DNA of 64,000 bases. Source: Polaromonas glacialis (GTDB taxonomy: Bacteria > Pseudomonadota > Gammaproteobacteria > Burkholderiales > Burkholderiaceae_C). Location of the stretch: positions 1,981,830 through 2,045,829 of the forward strand of contig NZ_KL448323.1 of NCBI RefSeq assembly GCF_000709345.1. Direction: 5' to 3'. Shown in pieces: positions 38,336-48,163 of this stretch (its first letter is position 1; every line of letters starts with the position of its first letter). A program made the position numbers and the translations under genes. The notes under the pieces are model-generated. The model worked only from the letters and a program-made list of their open reading frames with translations. It was not told where the DNA came from and ran no database searches.

Positions 38336-38456
38336 CATCCGCATAAATTTCTCACGCTTTCAGCTTCGTTACGCCAGACATCGTAAACTGCGATGGCGGA
38401 GTTGCAAGTCATGCTGCAAAATCGCAGTCCATCGCCTGAGACGATGCCACCAAACC

Positions 38457-39386
38457 ATGTCCATCAAAAGCTCTGAACGCAATTTCGCCCGACGCATCGA
38501 CCTGACCTCGCTTCAGCTCTTCGTGGCCGTGTGCGAACTGGGCAGCATCGGCAAGGCGGCCGAGCGCGAATTCATCGCGGCCTCCGCCGTCAGCAAGCGG
38601 CTGAGCGACCTCGAAGCCACGCTGGACACGCCGCTGCTCTACCGCCATACGCGGGGCGTCGACCTGACGCCGGCCGGTCAAAGCCTGCTGCACCATGCGC
38701 GCTCGGTGCTGTTCAGCCTTGAAAAGATGCAGGGCGAGCTGAGCGAATATGCCGATGGCGTGCGCGGCCATGTGCGGGTACACGCCAGCATTTCGGCCAT
38801 CGTGCAGTTCCTGCCCGAAGATCTGGGCGACTTCATCCGCCGGCACAGCGAGATCAAGATCGACCTGGAAGAACACCTGAGCACCGAAGTGGTCCGCGCC
38901 GTGCAGGAAGGCACGGCGGATCTGGGCGTGTGCAATACCGCCAACGGCACGGGCGAGTTGCAGACATTGCCCTACCGCCAGGACAAGCTGGTGCTGATTG
39001 TCCCCAAAGGGCATGCCCTGCTTGCGCAAGGCGCTATTCATTTTGAAGATACGCTGGACCATGACCACGTTGGCCTGCATTCCAACAGCTCGATTTACCT
39101 GGCCATGCGCCAGGCGGCCGCCACCGTCGGGCGCACCATCAAGCTGCGCATCCATGTCACCGGGCTGGACGCCATGTGCCGCATGATCCACAACGGCCTG
39201 GGGGTTGGGGTGATGCCCCAGCGTGCCTTTGGGCTCATGCATGGCGTGGGCGAACTGGAATCCATCGCACTGCTCGATGGCTGGGCGGAACGCCGGATCG
39301 ACCTGGTGGCGCGCGATTTCTCCACCTTGCCCCTGACCGCGCGACTGCTGGTTGACCATCTGGCCCAACAGGCACTCACCTCATAA
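38457..39386 (+). CDS. LysR-family regulator upstream of leuC
   Basis: The 309-residue protein has an N-terminal winged helix ('[20 protein letters not shown]' and '[20 protein letters not shown]') and a periplasmic-binding-like effector domain. It ends 29 bp before leuC and reads the same way, so it may be cotranscribed with leucine genes, although its target is not shown. Many Comamonadaceae carry a LysR gene just before leuC. A short repeat-like segment (about 39021-39055) is read in frame. Confidence 0.92.
   Translation: MSIKSSERNFARRIDLTSLQLFVAVCELGSIGKAAEREFIAASAVSKRLSDLEATLDTPLLYRHTRGVDLTPAGQSLLHHARSVLFSLEKMQGELSEYADGVRGHVRVHASISAIVQFLPEDLGDFIRRHSEIKIDLEEHLSTEVVRAVQEGTADLGVCNTANGTGELQTLPYRQDKLVLIVPKGHALLAQGAIHFEDTLDHDHVGLHSNSSIYLAMRQAAATVGRTIKLRIHVTGLDAMCRMIHNGLGVGVMPQRAFGLMHGVGELESIALLDGWAERRIDLVARDFSTLPLTARLLVDHLAQQALTS
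39021..39055. repeat. Family 1 repeat-like segment inside the LysR gene
   Basis: CTTGCGCAAGGCGCTATTCA followed by TTTTGAAGATA matches one arm and the GCTATT end of the repeat. Confidence 0.4.
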
Positions 39387-39415
39387 AATCACCCGAAGAC
39401 CACGAAGGAACACCC

Positions 39416-40867
39416 ATGGGACGCACCCTCTACGACAAAATCTGGGACGAACACGTCGTTCATACCGAAGAAGACGGCACCTCGATTCTCTACATCGACC
39501 GACACCTGGTCCATGAAGTGACCAGCCCGCAAGCCTTCGAAGGCCTGCGCGAAGCCGGCCGCAAGGTCTGGCGCATCAGCTCCATCGTGGCGACAGCCGA
39601 CCACAACACGCCGACCACCGGCTGGGAACTCGGCTACGACGGCATCACCGACCTGGTCAGCAAGGAACAGATCACCACGCTGGACGCCAACATCAAGGAA
39701 TTCGGCGCCGCCGCCTTCTTTCCCTTCATGTCCAAACGCCAGGGCATCGTGCATGTGATCGGCCCCGAAAACGGCGCCACCCTGCCCGGCATGACCGTGG
39801 TTTGCGGCGATTCGCACACCTCCACCCACGGCGCTTTCGGCGCACTGGCGCACGGCATCGGCACCAGCGAGGTCGAACACGTCATGGCCACGCAAACCCT
39901 GCTGGCCAAGAAGGCCAGGAACATGCTCATCAAGGTCGAGGGCGCCGTGGCCAAAGGCGTGACCGCCAAGGACATCGTGCTGGCCATCATCGGCAAGATC
40001 GGCACGGCGGGCGGCACCGGCTACACGATTGAATTCGCCGGCTCGGCGATTCGCGCGCTCAGCATGGAAGGCCGCATGACGGTGTGCAACATGGCGATTG
40101 AAGGCGGCGCGCGCGCCGGCCTGGTGGCGGTCGATGCCAAGACCATCGAGTACGTGAAGGGCCGCCTGCTCGCGCCCGGAACCGATCCCAGGACCGGCCA
40201 GTTCGTCGGCGGCCCTGAATGGGACATGGCCGCGCGCTACTGGGCCACGCTGCATTCAGACGCCGATGCGCAGTTTGACGCCGTGGTCGAACTCGATGCC
40301 AGCCAGATCCTGCCGCAGGTCAGCTGGGGAACATCGCCCGAAATGGTGCTGTCGATTGACGGCCGCGTGCCGGACCCGGAGAAGGAAAAAGACGCCAACA
40401 AGCGCGGCGCCATCGAACGCGCCCTGGCCTACATGGGCCTGGAGCCCGGCAAGGCGCTGAACGATTTGTACATCGACAAGGTATTCATCGGCTCCTGCAC
40501 CAACAGCCGCATCGAGGACATGCGCGAAGCCGCCGCCGTGGTGAAAAAAATCGGCCAGAAAGTCGCCAAAAACGTCAAGCTCGCCCTGGTGGTTCCGGGG
40601 TCGGGACTGGTCAAGGAACAGGCCGAACGCGAAGGCCTGGACAAGATTTTCATCGCTGCGGGCTTTGAATGGCGCGAGCCCGGTTGCTCGATGTGCCTGG
40701 CAATGAATGCCGACCGGCTGGAGCCGGGCGAGCGCTGCGCGTCCACCAGCAACCGCAACTTTGAAGGCCGGCAAGGCGCCGGCGGCCGAACCCACCTGGT
40801 CAGCCCGGCCATGGCGGCGGCGGCGGCGGTGCATGGCCACTTTGTCGACATCCGTAAATTTGTCTGA
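39416..40867 (+). CDS. leuC: 3-isopropylmalate dehydratase large subunit
   Basis: The 483-residue 4Fe-4S protein isomerises 2- to 3-isopropylmalate together with LeuD in leucine synthesis. Cluster cysteines fit [15 protein letters not shown] and [15 protein letters not shown]; '[20 protein letters not shown]' is the family's active-site motif. Length is a little above the usual 466-475. It ends 18 bp before a small lipoprotein gene and 170 bp before leuD. Confidence 0.97.
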   Translation: MGRTLYDKIWDEHVVHTEEDGTSILYIDRHLVHEVTSPQAFEGLREAGRKVWRISSIVATADHNTPTTGWELGYDGITDLVSKEQITTLDANIKEFGAAAFFPFMSKRQGIVHVIGPENGATLPGMTVVCGDSHTSTHGAFGALAHGIGTSEVEHVMATQTLLAKKARNMLIKVEGAVAKGVTAKDIVLAIIGKIGTAGGTGYTIEFAGSAIRALSMEGRMTVCNMAIEGGARAGLVAVDAKTIEYVKGRLLAPGTDPRTGQFVGGPEWDMAARYWATLHSDADAQFDAVVELDASQILPQVSWGTSPEMVLSIDGRVPDPEKEKDANKRGAIERALAYMGLEPGKALNDLYIDKVFIGSCTNSRIEDMREAAAVVKKIGQKVAKNVKLALVVPGSGLVKEQAEREGLDKIFIAAGFEWREPGCSMCLAMNADRLEPGERCASTSNRNFEGRQGAGGRTHLVSPAMAAAAAVHGHFVDIRKFV

Positions 40868-40885
40868 CGCAACCGGAAAAATGCC

Positions 40886-41026
40886 ATGAAAAGATCAATT
40901 TCCCTGCTGCTGGCGACATGTGCCCTGCTCGTCTCCACCTTTGCGCTGTCTGGCTGCAACACCATCCACGGCATTGGCCAGGACGTGCAACGCGCAGGCT
41001 CCGCTGTTTCAAACGCTGCCAGATAG
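40886..41026 (+). CDS. Entericidin A/B-like small lipoprotein
   Basis: This 46-residue protein starts [20 protein letters not shown] and has the lipobox LSGC followed by [18 protein letters not shown], the entericidin pattern (N-T-x-x-G-x-G-x-D-x-x-x-x-G). Entericidins are small secreted lipoproteins, linked in E. coli to a toxin-antidote pair in stationary phase. The gene is 18 bp after leuC and 11 bp before leuD, on the same strand. Small size and the lipobox make it easy to miss in gene calls. Confidence 0.85.
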   Translation: MKRSISLLLATCALLVSTFALSGCNTIHGIGQDVQRAGSAVSNAAR

Positions 41027-41037
41027 GCGAGAACCGC

Positions 41038-41688
41038 ATGCAAAAATTCACCGTACACCAAGGCCTCGTGGCGCCGATGGACCGCGAGAACGTCGATACC
41101 GACGCCATCATCCCCAAGCAGTTCCTCAAGTCGATCCGCAAGACCGGTTTTGGCCCGAACCTGTTTGACGAATGGCGCTACCTGGACGCGGGTTTTCCGG
41201 GCCAGGACCCGCTAAGCCGCAAGCCCAATCCGGAGTTTGTGCTGAACCAGCCGCGCTACGCCGGCGCCTCGATCCTGCTGGCGCGCAAGAATTTCGGCTG
41301 CGGCTCGTCGCGCGAGCATGCGCCGTGGGCGCTGGACCAGTTCGGCTTTCGCGCCATCATTGCGCCCAGCTACGCCGACATCTTCTTCAACAACAGCTTC
41401 AAGAACGGCCTGCTGCCCATCGTGCTACCCGAGGCGCAGGTGGCCCGGCTGTTTGACGAAGTGCTGGCATTTCCCGGCTACACGCTGACCATTGACCTGA
41501 AGCGCCAGGTCATCGTCAAGGCGCAAGGCGAAGAGTTGCCTTTCGACGTGCAGGCGTTCCGCAAATACTGCTTGTTGAATGGCTTTGACGACATCGGCCT
41601 GACCTTGCTGCAAAGCGACAAGATCAAGGCATTTGAAGCCGAACGTCTGGCCGCCAAGCCCTGGCTGAATCACACGGTCGCTGGTTGA
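41038..41688 (+). CDS. leuD: 3-isopropylmalate dehydratase small subunit
   Basis: The 216-residue partner of LeuC contains '[20 protein letters not shown]' and '[19 protein letters not shown]', the active-site loop with the SREHA motif. ATG 41038 lies just after AGGCGAG. It is separated from leuC by the entericidin-like gene and followed by a repeat and leuB. Confidence 0.97.
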   Translation: MQKFTVHQGLVAPMDRENVDTDAIIPKQFLKSIRKTGFGPNLFDEWRYLDAGFPGQDPLSRKPNPEFVLNQPRYAGASILLARKNFGCGSSREHAPWALDQFGFRAIIAPSYADIFFNNSFKNGLLPIVLPEAQVARLFDEVLAFPGYTLTIDLKRQVIVKAQGEELPFDVQAFRKYCLLNGFDDIGLTLLQSDKIKAFEAERLAAKPWLNHTVAG

Positions 41689-41693
41689 CCCTT

Positions 41694-41760
41694 GTTAATA
41701 ACAAAATAGTGCTTTTTCGCAATACGGACGTGCGCAAGCAGCTATAAAAAAGATAGTAAT
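41694..41760. repeat. Dispersed repeat (family 1) abutting leuB
   Basis: TAATAACAAAATAGTGC, TTCGCAATACGG and GTGCGCAAGCAGCTATAA arms fill the 73-bp gap between leuD and leuB, ending directly before the leuB ATG. Confidence 0.65.
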
Positions 41761-41761
41761 C

Positions 41762-42847
41762 ATGAAAATCGCAATTCTCCCGGGTGATGGCATTGGCACC
41801 GAAATCGTCGCCGAGGCGGTCAAGGTCCTGAAGGTTCTGGACCTGAACCTTGAGCTGGAAACCGCACTGGTCGGCGGTGCGGCCTACGAGGCTTTTGGTC
41901 ATCCGCTGCCCGAGGCCACGTTAAAGCTGGCCAAGGATTCGGACGCCGTGCTGTTTGGCGCGGTCGGTGACTGGAAATACGACACGCTGGACCGCCCCCT
42001 GCGCCCGGAGCAAGCCATTTTGGGCCTGCGCAAGAACCTCGGCCTGTTCGCCAATTTCCGCCCGGCCATCTGTTACCCGCAACTCGTGGATGCGTCGAGC
42101 CTGAAGCGCGAACTGGTGTCCGGCCTGGACATCCTCATCATCCGCGAACTGACCGGCGACATCTACTTCGGCCAGCCGCGCGGCCGGCGCATTGCCACCG
42201 ACGGGCACTTTCCCGGCGCCGAAGAGGCTTTCGACACCATGCGCTACTCGCGCCCCGAGATCGAGCGCATCGCCCATGTCGCTTTCCAGGCAGCGCGCAA
42301 GCGCAAAGCTGCGGGCGGTGAAGGGCGCGTGACCAGCGTGGACAAGGCCAACGTGCTGGAAACCTTCCAGCTCTGGAAAGACGTGGTCACCGAAATCGGC
42401 CAGCAGTACCCCGACGTGGCGCTGGACCACATGTACGTGGACAACGCCGCCATGCAACTGGTCAAGGCGCCGAAGAAATTCGACGTGGTGGTGACCGGCA
42501 ACATGTTCGGCGACATCCTGTCGGACGCGGCGGCCATGCTGACCGGCTCCATCGGCATGCTGCCCTCGGCCAGCCTGAACGACAAAGGTCAAGGCCTGTA
42601 TGAGCCCAGCCACGGCAGCGCACCCGACATTGCCGGCAAGGGCGTGGCCAATCCGCTGGCGACCATTTTGAGCGCCGCGATGATGCTGCGCTTCAGCCTG
42701 AACCAGCCAGACGCTGCCGCCCGCATCGAGCAAGCCGTAGACAAGGTGTTAACGCAGGGTCTGCGCACCCCTGACATCCACAGCGAAGGCACCACCCGGG
42801 TCGGCACCGTGGAAATGGGCGATGCGGTCGTGAAAGCACTGGGCTGA
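41762..42847 (+). CDS. leuB: 3-isopropylmalate dehydrogenase
   Basis: The 361-residue enzyme oxidises 3-isopropylmalate with NAD in leucine synthesis. It shows [20 protein letters not shown], '[20 protein letters not shown]' and the metal/substrate region '[20 protein letters not shown]'. No ribosome-binding site stands before its ATG: the 15 bases before it are the end of a repeat (AAAAAGATAGTAATC). It remains the only good start for the frame. Confidence 0.97.
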   Translation: MKIAILPGDGIGTEIVAEAVKVLKVLDLNLELETALVGGAAYEAFGHPLPEATLKLAKDSDAVLFGAVGDWKYDTLDRPLRPEQAILGLRKNLGLFANFRPAICYPQLVDASSLKRELVSGLDILIIRELTGDIYFGQPRGRRIATDGHFPGAEEAFDTMRYSRPEIERIAHVAFQAARKRKAAGGEGRVTSVDKANVLETFQLWKDVVTEIGQQYPDVALDHMYVDNAAMQLVKAPKKFDVVVTGNMFGDILSDAAAMLTGSIGMLPSASLNDKGQGLYEPSHGSAPDIAGKGVANPLATILSAAMMLRFSLNQPDAAARIEQAVDKVLTQGLRTPDIHSEGTTRVGTVEMGDAVVKALG

Positions 42848-42867
42848 AGCCGCATCAGCTGTTTCGT

Positions 42868-42904
42868 TGCCTGCCCAGCTTGTCAGCCAGGCAAAAGGCA
42901 GGCA
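42868..42904 (+). terminator. Weak hairpin after leuB
   Basis: An 8-bp stem (TGCCTGCC / GGCAGGCA) with a 21-base loop, without a T-run. It may be a weak or Rho-linked end for the leu genes. Confidence 0.25.
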
Positions 42905-43103
42905 TCGTTACAATATGAGAATGTGTAAAAGCCTGATGCCAGTCGCCCTTGCAACCGCCTTGCGGACCAGGCATGGCGAGCGGGCTTTTGCCCAGACTAC
43001 CCCAACGACCACCATTAAAGGCTGACAAGCCCGGTTCGTCGTGCCCTCCGGCCCGATGAGCCGGGCCAAAAAGCCGATTTTTTCGTACTTTTCAAGGGCA
43101 ATC

Positions 43104-44243
43104 ATGAAACTCAAAGGCAATCTCACAGGACTCGTCGGCTGGCGCGGCATGGTCGGCTCGGTGCTGATCGACCGCATGCAGGCCGAAGGCGACTTCGAGC
43201 TGATCGAGCCGGTTTTCTTCTCGACCTCGAACGCCGGCGGCAAGGCCCCGGCGCAGGCGAAGAACGAAACCACCCTGAAGGACGCCTTCGACATCGAGGC
43301 GCTCAAGAAGTGCGACATCATCATCACCGCCCAGGGCGGCGACTACACCGCCGAAGTGTTCCCCAAGCTGCGCGCCGCCGGCTGGACCGGCCACTGGATC
43401 GACGCCGCCTCGACGCTGCGCATGAACGATGACGCCGTCATCGTGCTCGACCCGGTGAATCTGCCGGTCATCCAGAACGCGCTGGCCAAGGGCGGCAACA
43501 ACTGGGTGGGCGGCAACTGCACCGTCAGCTGCATGCTGATGGGCGTTGGCGCACTGTACAAGGCCGGCCTGGTCGAATGGATGACCAGCATGACCTACCA
43601 GGCGGCGTCAGGCGGCGGCGCGCAGCACATGCGCGAGTTGCTCAACCAGTACGGCACGCTCAATGCTGAAGTCAAGGCGCTACTGGACGATCCGAAATCG
43701 GCTATTTTGGAGATCGACCGCCGCATCCTGGCCAGGCAGCAATCACTGACCGCCTCGGAAACCGCCAACTTCGGCGTTCCGCTGGGCGGCAGCCTGATTC
43801 CCTGGATCGACAAGGACCTGGGCGACGGCATGAGCAAGGAAGAGTGGAAGGGCGGCGCCGAAACCAACAAGATTTTGGGCCAGGGCGCGGGCTTCGGCAC
43901 GGCCGCAGTGCCGGTGGATGGCTTTTGCGTGCGCATCGGCGCCATGCGCTGCCATAGCCAGGCGCTGACCTTCAAGCTCAAGAAGGACGTTCCGCTGGCC
44001 GACATCGAAGCCATGATCGCCGCCGACAATGCCTGGGTAAAAGTGGTACCCAATACGCGGGAAGCTTCGATCAAGGACCTGACCCCGGTGGCCGTGACGG
44101 GGACCATGCAGATCCCGGTTGGGCGCCTGCGCAAGCTGGCCATGGGACCGGAATACCTGGGCGCGTTTACCGTGGGCGACCAGTTGCTCTGGGGCGCCGC
44201 AGAGCCGCTGCGCCGCATGCTGCGCATCTTGATCGAGGCTTGA
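43104..44243 (+). CDS. asd: Aspartate-semialdehyde dehydrogenase
   Basis: The 379-residue enzyme reduces aspartyl phosphate, feeding lysine, threonine, methionine and diaminopimelate. The catalytic cysteine is Cys139 in [11 protein letters not shown], and the NADP region is [18 protein letters not shown] chose ATG 43104, which has AAGGG eight bases before it; an in-frame start at 43041 would add 21 residues without support. It follows leuB by 256 bp and is followed by the hairpin-rich region before fimV. Confidence 0.97.
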   Translation: MKLKGNLTGLVGWRGMVGSVLIDRMQAEGDFELIEPVFFSTSNAGGKAPAQAKNETTLKDAFDIEALKKCDIIITAQGGDYTAEVFPKLRAAGWTGHWIDAASTLRMNDDAVIVLDPVNLPVIQNALAKGGNNWVGGNCTVSCMLMGVGALYKAGLVEWMTSMTYQAASGGGAQHMRELLNQYGTLNAEVKALLDDPKSAILEIDRRILARQQSLTASETANFGVPLGGSLIPWIDKDLGDGMSKEEWKGGAETNKILGQGAGFGTAAVPVDGFCVRIGAMRCHSQALTFKLKKDVPLADIEAMIAADNAWVKVVPNTREASIKDLTPVAVTGTMQIPVGRLRKLAMGPEYLGAFTVGDQLLWGAAEPLRRMLRILIEA

Positions 44244-44285
44244 ATCCGCTTTACAGGGCGACTGAGCACCTACAATCCTGAAATG

Positions 44286-44342
44286 CGGCAAGCAGACTTT
44301 ATTCGTTGTCTTCAGGCAACGAATAAAGTCACAGTATTGCCG
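44286..44342. promoter_or_regulatory. Long hairpin between asd and fimV
   Basis: A perfect 14-bp inverted repeat (GACTTTATTCGTTG at 44295-44308, CAACGAATAAAGTC at 44317-44330) with an 8-base loop, flanked by an outer CGGCAA/TTGCCG pair. No T-run follows, so it is not a simple terminator. Confidence 0.6.
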
Positions 44343-44384
44343 TTGAATTAAAGTGTTGAAACTTAAGTATTGTCACAACTTGTC

Positions 44385-44403
44385 AGTATCAAGCCTTGAT
44401 ACT
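44385..44403. promoter_or_regulatory. Second palindrome in the fimV leader
   Basis: A perfect 9-bp inverted repeat around one base (AGTATCAAG-C-CTTGATACT), 90 bp before the fimV start. Could be an operator or an RNA hairpin. Confidence 0.45.
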
Positions 44404-44495
44404 AAGGTTGTTTTTCAAAAATTAGCCTCAAGGCCCCTGTGCGCTCAAGCCCTAAAACGTTTCAATCAGACCGAGCTCCAGAAGCTCAAAACTTC

Positions 44496-47078
44496 ATGAA
44501 TCATCCCGGTCGCTGGCGTATTGGTGCCATGGCAAGTGCAATCGCATTGCTCGGTTGCCTGGCAAGCCTCGAAGCGCATGCGGTGGCGCTAGGCCGCATC
44601 ACGGTTCAGTCCGCCCTGGGCGAATCCCTGAGGGCGGAAATCGACATTTCCGATCTCAGCGCCGACGAAGCCTCCAGCCTCAGGGTCGGCGTGGCGGGGG
44701 CTGACGTTTTCAGGGCCGCAGGACTGGAATACTCCGCCGCCGCCTCGGGTCTGGATGTTCGGCTCCAGCGACGCCCGGACGGCAGGCCTTATTTGCGCCT
44801 GACCAGCAACCGGGCCATCGGCGAGCCCTTCGTGGACCTGGTGCTTGAAGCACGATGGGCTTCCGGGCGTGTCACCCGCGATTACACGATGCTGTTTGAC
44901 CCGCCCAACCTGCGAACTGGCAGCCCTCCCCTGGTGTCGTCGACGCCTGTACTGCCGCGCGAACCGGTGGCCGCGTCCGCCCTGCCCGCCAGGCAGGACA
45001 CGTCAGTTCCCTACGCCCAACCTGCTGCCCGCGCCGTGCCGGCAGCACCCAGGCCGCAAGCCGTCAGGGCACTTCCTGCTCCAAGCCCGTCCGGCACCCG
45101 CCAGGTTACGGTCAGGCCTGGCGACAATGCCAGCAGGATTGCAGCCCGGAACAAGCCTGCCAGCGTGTCGCTGGACCAGATGCTGGTGGCCTTGCTCACG
45201 GGCAATCCCGACGCATTCGTTGATGGCAACATCAACCTGATCAAATCCGGCGCTGTGGTGGATATTCCGGATGCACAGGCAGCCAACGCGCTTTCGCCAG
45301 GCGATGCCAGACGGACCCTCATTGCCCAAAGCAAGGACTTCAACACCTTCCGCCGAAAACTGGCTGGCGGCGTGCCGGCGACGCAGCTTGACAGTGCAGA
45401 CCGCCAGGCCGGTGGCAAGGTCCAGACCCGGATCGATGACCGTGCGCCAGCCAGCAACTCGCCCGACCGGCTGACACTTTCAAAAGGCGCCGTTCAGGGC
45501 ATGCAGTCCGACGAACAGTCCGCCAGGGATGCCGCAAGCAAAACAACAGATCCGTCAAAAATTAGCAGTGCACTGAATCCCCAGGCCACCATTCCCGGTA
45601 CCGGCAGCACGGCGCCAGGACTGCCGGTTGCAGGCTCCAGCGCCCCTCCAGCGGCCGGTGGCGCACCTGCAGTCGCGGCAACGCCAGCGCTGATTTCCTC
45701 CAGTGCCGCGCAAGCCGGCGCTTCGGCGCCTTCGGCCGCTCCCCAAGCCGTGCCCGATGCGCCTGCCCCGGAGCCAACGCCGTCGGCCAGCGCGCCGGCA
45801 TCGCCCGTACCTGCCGCCACAAGCGGGCAGGCCGCGCTGACAGCCCCGCCCGTCGCACCGCCCGAGCCCGGCCTGGTCACCTGGATCATCGACAATTCAT
45901 TGCTGCTGGGCGGCGGTGTCCTGCTGGCATTGCTGGCAGGTCTGGGCTTTGCGCGCTACCGGAAAACCTCAGTGGCCAGCCAGGTGGACAGTTCATTCCT
46001 GGACAGCCGCCTGCAGACCGATTCGTTCTTTGGCGCCAGCGGCGGGCAGCGTGTCGATACGGGCGCCAGCAATGCGGCCAGGTCGTCTTCGATGGCTTAC
46101 TCGCCCAGCCAGCTCGATGCTGCCGGCGATGTAGACCCCGTGGCCGAAGCCGATGTCTACCTTGCCTATGGCCGCGATCAGCAGGCTGAAGAAATCCTCA
46201 AGGAGGCATTGCGGACCCACCCGACGCGTCTGGCCGTTCACATCAAGCTGCTTGAGATCCATGCCAAGCGACGCGACAACAAGGCTTTCGAAAATGCGGC
46301 CCTGGCAGTGTTCAAGCTGACGGGAGGCCATGGCGCGGAGTGGTCTTATATCAGTCAGCTGGGCCAGGAACTTGAGCCAAACAATTCCATGTACCAGTCT
46401 GACGCCGGCTTTTCGGTCAGCCTGCCCGGAAAACGCAACTCCGGACTGATGCCCCTGAGCAGCACTGTCCCGCAGGCCCTGGCTGGTCTGGCGCCGGTTG
46501 TCAGAATGCCACAGGCCGTCGATTTGGACCTGGACCTGGATCTCGATTCTCCGACAGGCGAGCCATCTTCCACGCCGATGCAGCCCGCGCCGATGACAAC
46601 GGGCGCCCTCGCCTATCCCGGCTCAAAAGCCGAACCAATGCCTGACATTGCAATTCCATCAGCCTTTCTGGACCTGGATTTGAACCTGGACACTGCGCCA
46701 GTGGCGCAGAACCCTCGGAACCTGTCGGTAGAGCCTTCACCGAAGTTTGATCTTGTTGCCAATGGCATGGATTTCACGCCCGAGCCCTTCATGGCGCCCA
46801 AGGCAGCCCTTGCCCCAACGGCGCCCGTGGCGCACAGCGGCATGCTGGAATTCGACCTGGATTCGCTTTCGCTGGATCTTCCCCCTGCCACCAAGCCTCC
46901 CGCCACAGCCTTGGCCGGAACGGAAAAAGACCCGCTTGAAATCAAGTTCCTGCTGGCCGAGGAATTTCGCATCCTGGGCGATTCGGAAGGTGCCAAGTCG
47001 CTGGCCGACGAGGTCGTGGCCCATGCCCAAGGCCCCTTGAAATTCAAGGCCCAGGCATTTCTCAACACCCTGGTATGA
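44496..47078 (+). CDS. fimV: FimV-type cell-pole and pilus assembly protein
   Basis: The 860-residue inner-membrane protein has the FimV layout: a signal peptide (ending SLEAHA), a periplasmic FimV N-terminal domain ('ALGRITVQSALGESLRAEID'), a LysM-like peptidoglycan-binding motif (TVRPGDNASRIAARNKPAS), a long Ala/Pro-rich linker, one membrane helix ('WIIDNSLLLGGGVLLALLAG') and a cytosolic tail with TPR-like AEADVYLAYGRDQQAEEIL and a C-terminal FimV domain ('KDPLEIKFLLAEEFRILGDS'). The tail also has a run of DLDLDLDLD. FimV affects type IV pili and pole organisation. I used ATG 44496; a GTG at 44439 is in frame too. Followed by truA, 42 bp away. Confidence 0.9.
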   Translation: MNHPGRWRIGAMASAIALLGCLASLEAHAVALGRITVQSALGESLRAEIDISDLSADEASSLRVGVAGADVFRAAGLEYSAAASGLDVRLQRRPDGRPYLRLTSNRAIGEPFVDLVLEARWASGRVTRDYTMLFDPPNLRTGSPPLVSSTPVLPREPVAASALPARQDTSVPYAQPAARAVPAAPRPQAVRALPAPSPSGTRQVTVRPGDNASRIAARNKPASVSLDQMLVALLTGNPDAFVDGNINLIKSGAVVDIPDAQAANALSPGDARRTLIAQSKDFNTFRRKLAGGVPATQLDSADRQAGGKVQTRIDDRAPASNSPDRLTLSKGAVQGMQSDEQSARDAASKTTDPSKISSALNPQATIPGTGSTAPGLPVAGSSAPPAAGGAPAVAATPALISSSAAQAGASAPSAAPQAVPDAPAPEPTPSASAPASPVPAATSGQAALTAPPVAPPEPGLVTWIIDNSLLLGGGVLLALLAGLGFARYRKTSVASQVDSSFLDSRLQTDSFFGASGGQRVDTGASNAARSSSMAYSPSQLDAAGDVDPVAEADVYLAYGRDQQAEEILKEALRTHPTRLAVHIKLLEIHAKRRDNKAFENAALAVFKLTGGHGAEWSYISQLGQELEPNNSMYQSDAGFSVSLPGKRNSGLMPLSSTVPQALAGLAPVVRMPQAVDLDLDLDLDSPTGEPSSTPMQPAPMTTGALAYPGSKAEPMPDIAIPSAFLDLDLNLDTAPVAQNPRNLSVEPSPKFDLVANGMDFTPEPFMAPKAALAPTAPVAHSGMLEFDLDSLSLDLPPATKPPATALAGTEKDPLEIKFLLAEEFRILGDSEGAKSLADEVVAHAQGPLKFKAQAFLNTLV

Positions 47079-47120
47079 ACAACGCTTGAAACGCCTGCGC
47101 TTATCAACGGGACAGCATCG

Positions 47121-47915
47121 GTGAGGATTGCGCTCGGCATCAGCTACAGCGGCAGCGCTTACGAAGGCTGGCAAAGCCAGCTTTCCGGCAAGACGGTGCA
47201 GGACCAGCTGGAACTGGCCTTGAGCAAGTTTGCCGTGCAGCCGGTTCGCGTCATGTGCGCTGGACGCACCGATGCCGGCGTTCACGCACTGATGCAGGTC
47301 GCGCACTTCGACACCCCGCTGCAGCGCGAAACCGCCTCGTGGGTGCGAGGCACCAATGCCTTTTTGCCCCGCGACATTGCGGTGCAGTGGGCGCAGCCGG
47401 TCCCGGATGAATTCCATTCGCGCGCCAGCGCCATTGCCCGCCGCTACGCCTACGTGGTGCTTGAATCGCCCGTGCGCCCCAGCGTGGAAGCCGGGCGCGT
47501 CGGCTGGGTCTACCGGCCGCTGGATGGCGACGCCATGCGCCAAGCCGCCCTGCACCTGATGGGCCAGCATGACTTCAGTTCGTTCCGGGCTGCGCAGTGC
47601 CAGGCGAAGTCGCCGGTCAAGACCATGAACCGCATCGAGATTTCGCAGCGCGCCGGCGCCGGGTCGCGCTATTGGCACTTCGAGTTCGAGGCGAATGCCT
47701 TTTTGCACCACATGATCCGCAACATCATGGGCTGCCTGCTGGCGGTGGGCCAGGGCAGCCAGCCGCCGGATTGGCTGGCCGGCGTGGTGGCTGCACGCCG
47801 CCGCGATGCCGCCGCCCCAACCTTTTCCCCTGACGGCCTGTATTTTCTGGGTCCGGTGTATGAGGAACGCCATGGCCTGCCGTCCCGCACGGCCGCTTAT
47901 GATTGGTTGCCATGA
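47121..47915 (+). CDS. truA: tRNA pseudouridine(38-40) synthase
   Basis: The 264-residue enzyme makes pseudouridine at tRNA positions 38-40. The catalytic aspartate is in MCAGRTDAGVHALMQVAHF, the RTDAGVHA motif of the family, and 'YSGSAYEGWQSQLSGKTVQD' and 'ARRYAYVVLESPVRPSVEAG' are typical. It starts with GTG. Its place between fimV and trpF is conserved in beta-proteobacteria. No terminator separates it from fimV. Confidence 0.97.
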   Translation: MRIALGISYSGSAYEGWQSQLSGKTVQDQLELALSKFAVQPVRVMCAGRTDAGVHALMQVAHFDTPLQRETASWVRGTNAFLPRDIAVQWAQPVPDEFHSRASAIARRYAYVVLESPVRPSVEAGRVGWVYRPLDGDAMRQAALHLMGQHDFSSFRAAQCQAKSPVKTMNRIEISQRAGAGSRYWHFEFEANAFLHHMIRNIMGCLLAVGQGSQPPDWLAGVVAARRRDAAAPTFSPDGLYFLGPVYEERHGLPSRTAAYDWLP

Positions 47916-47918
47916 TTG

Positions 47919-48112
47919 CCCCCACGCTTTTCACTTCGTGTAATGCGCTGCCCCCCAAGGGGGCCGGTGCCCTTGCAGGGCGCCACGCCGCCAGAGCCGG
48001 CGCATCTGAAGGCTGTCCAAGCGCGCGCAGGCGGACTTGGAGCCGCAGCCTTCAGCCTGCGGCCCGGCAAAGTCGGTTCCGCGCCCCCTGCTGGCGAGTG
48101 TGGCCTCTGCGC
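47919..48112. repeat. Dispersed GC-rich repeat (family 2) before trpF
   Basis: CCCCACGCTTTTCACTTCGT, TGCGCTGCCCCCCAAGGGGG, CTGCGGCCCGGCAAAGTCGG and TTCCGCGCCCCCTGCT lie in this order, with about 80 bases between the second and third. The same order, inverted, is seen at 61672-61785. Confidence 0.75.
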
Positions 48113-48163
48113 TCACCCACTTCGTATGATCGATCGGCAATTGCCCTTGTCTAGGGATATCAC

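Noticed and set aside
42915-43025. A 36-codon frame before asd (MRMCKSLMPVALATALRTRH).
   Set aside because: No ribosome site and no family; it is more likely part of the untranslated leader than a leader peptide.
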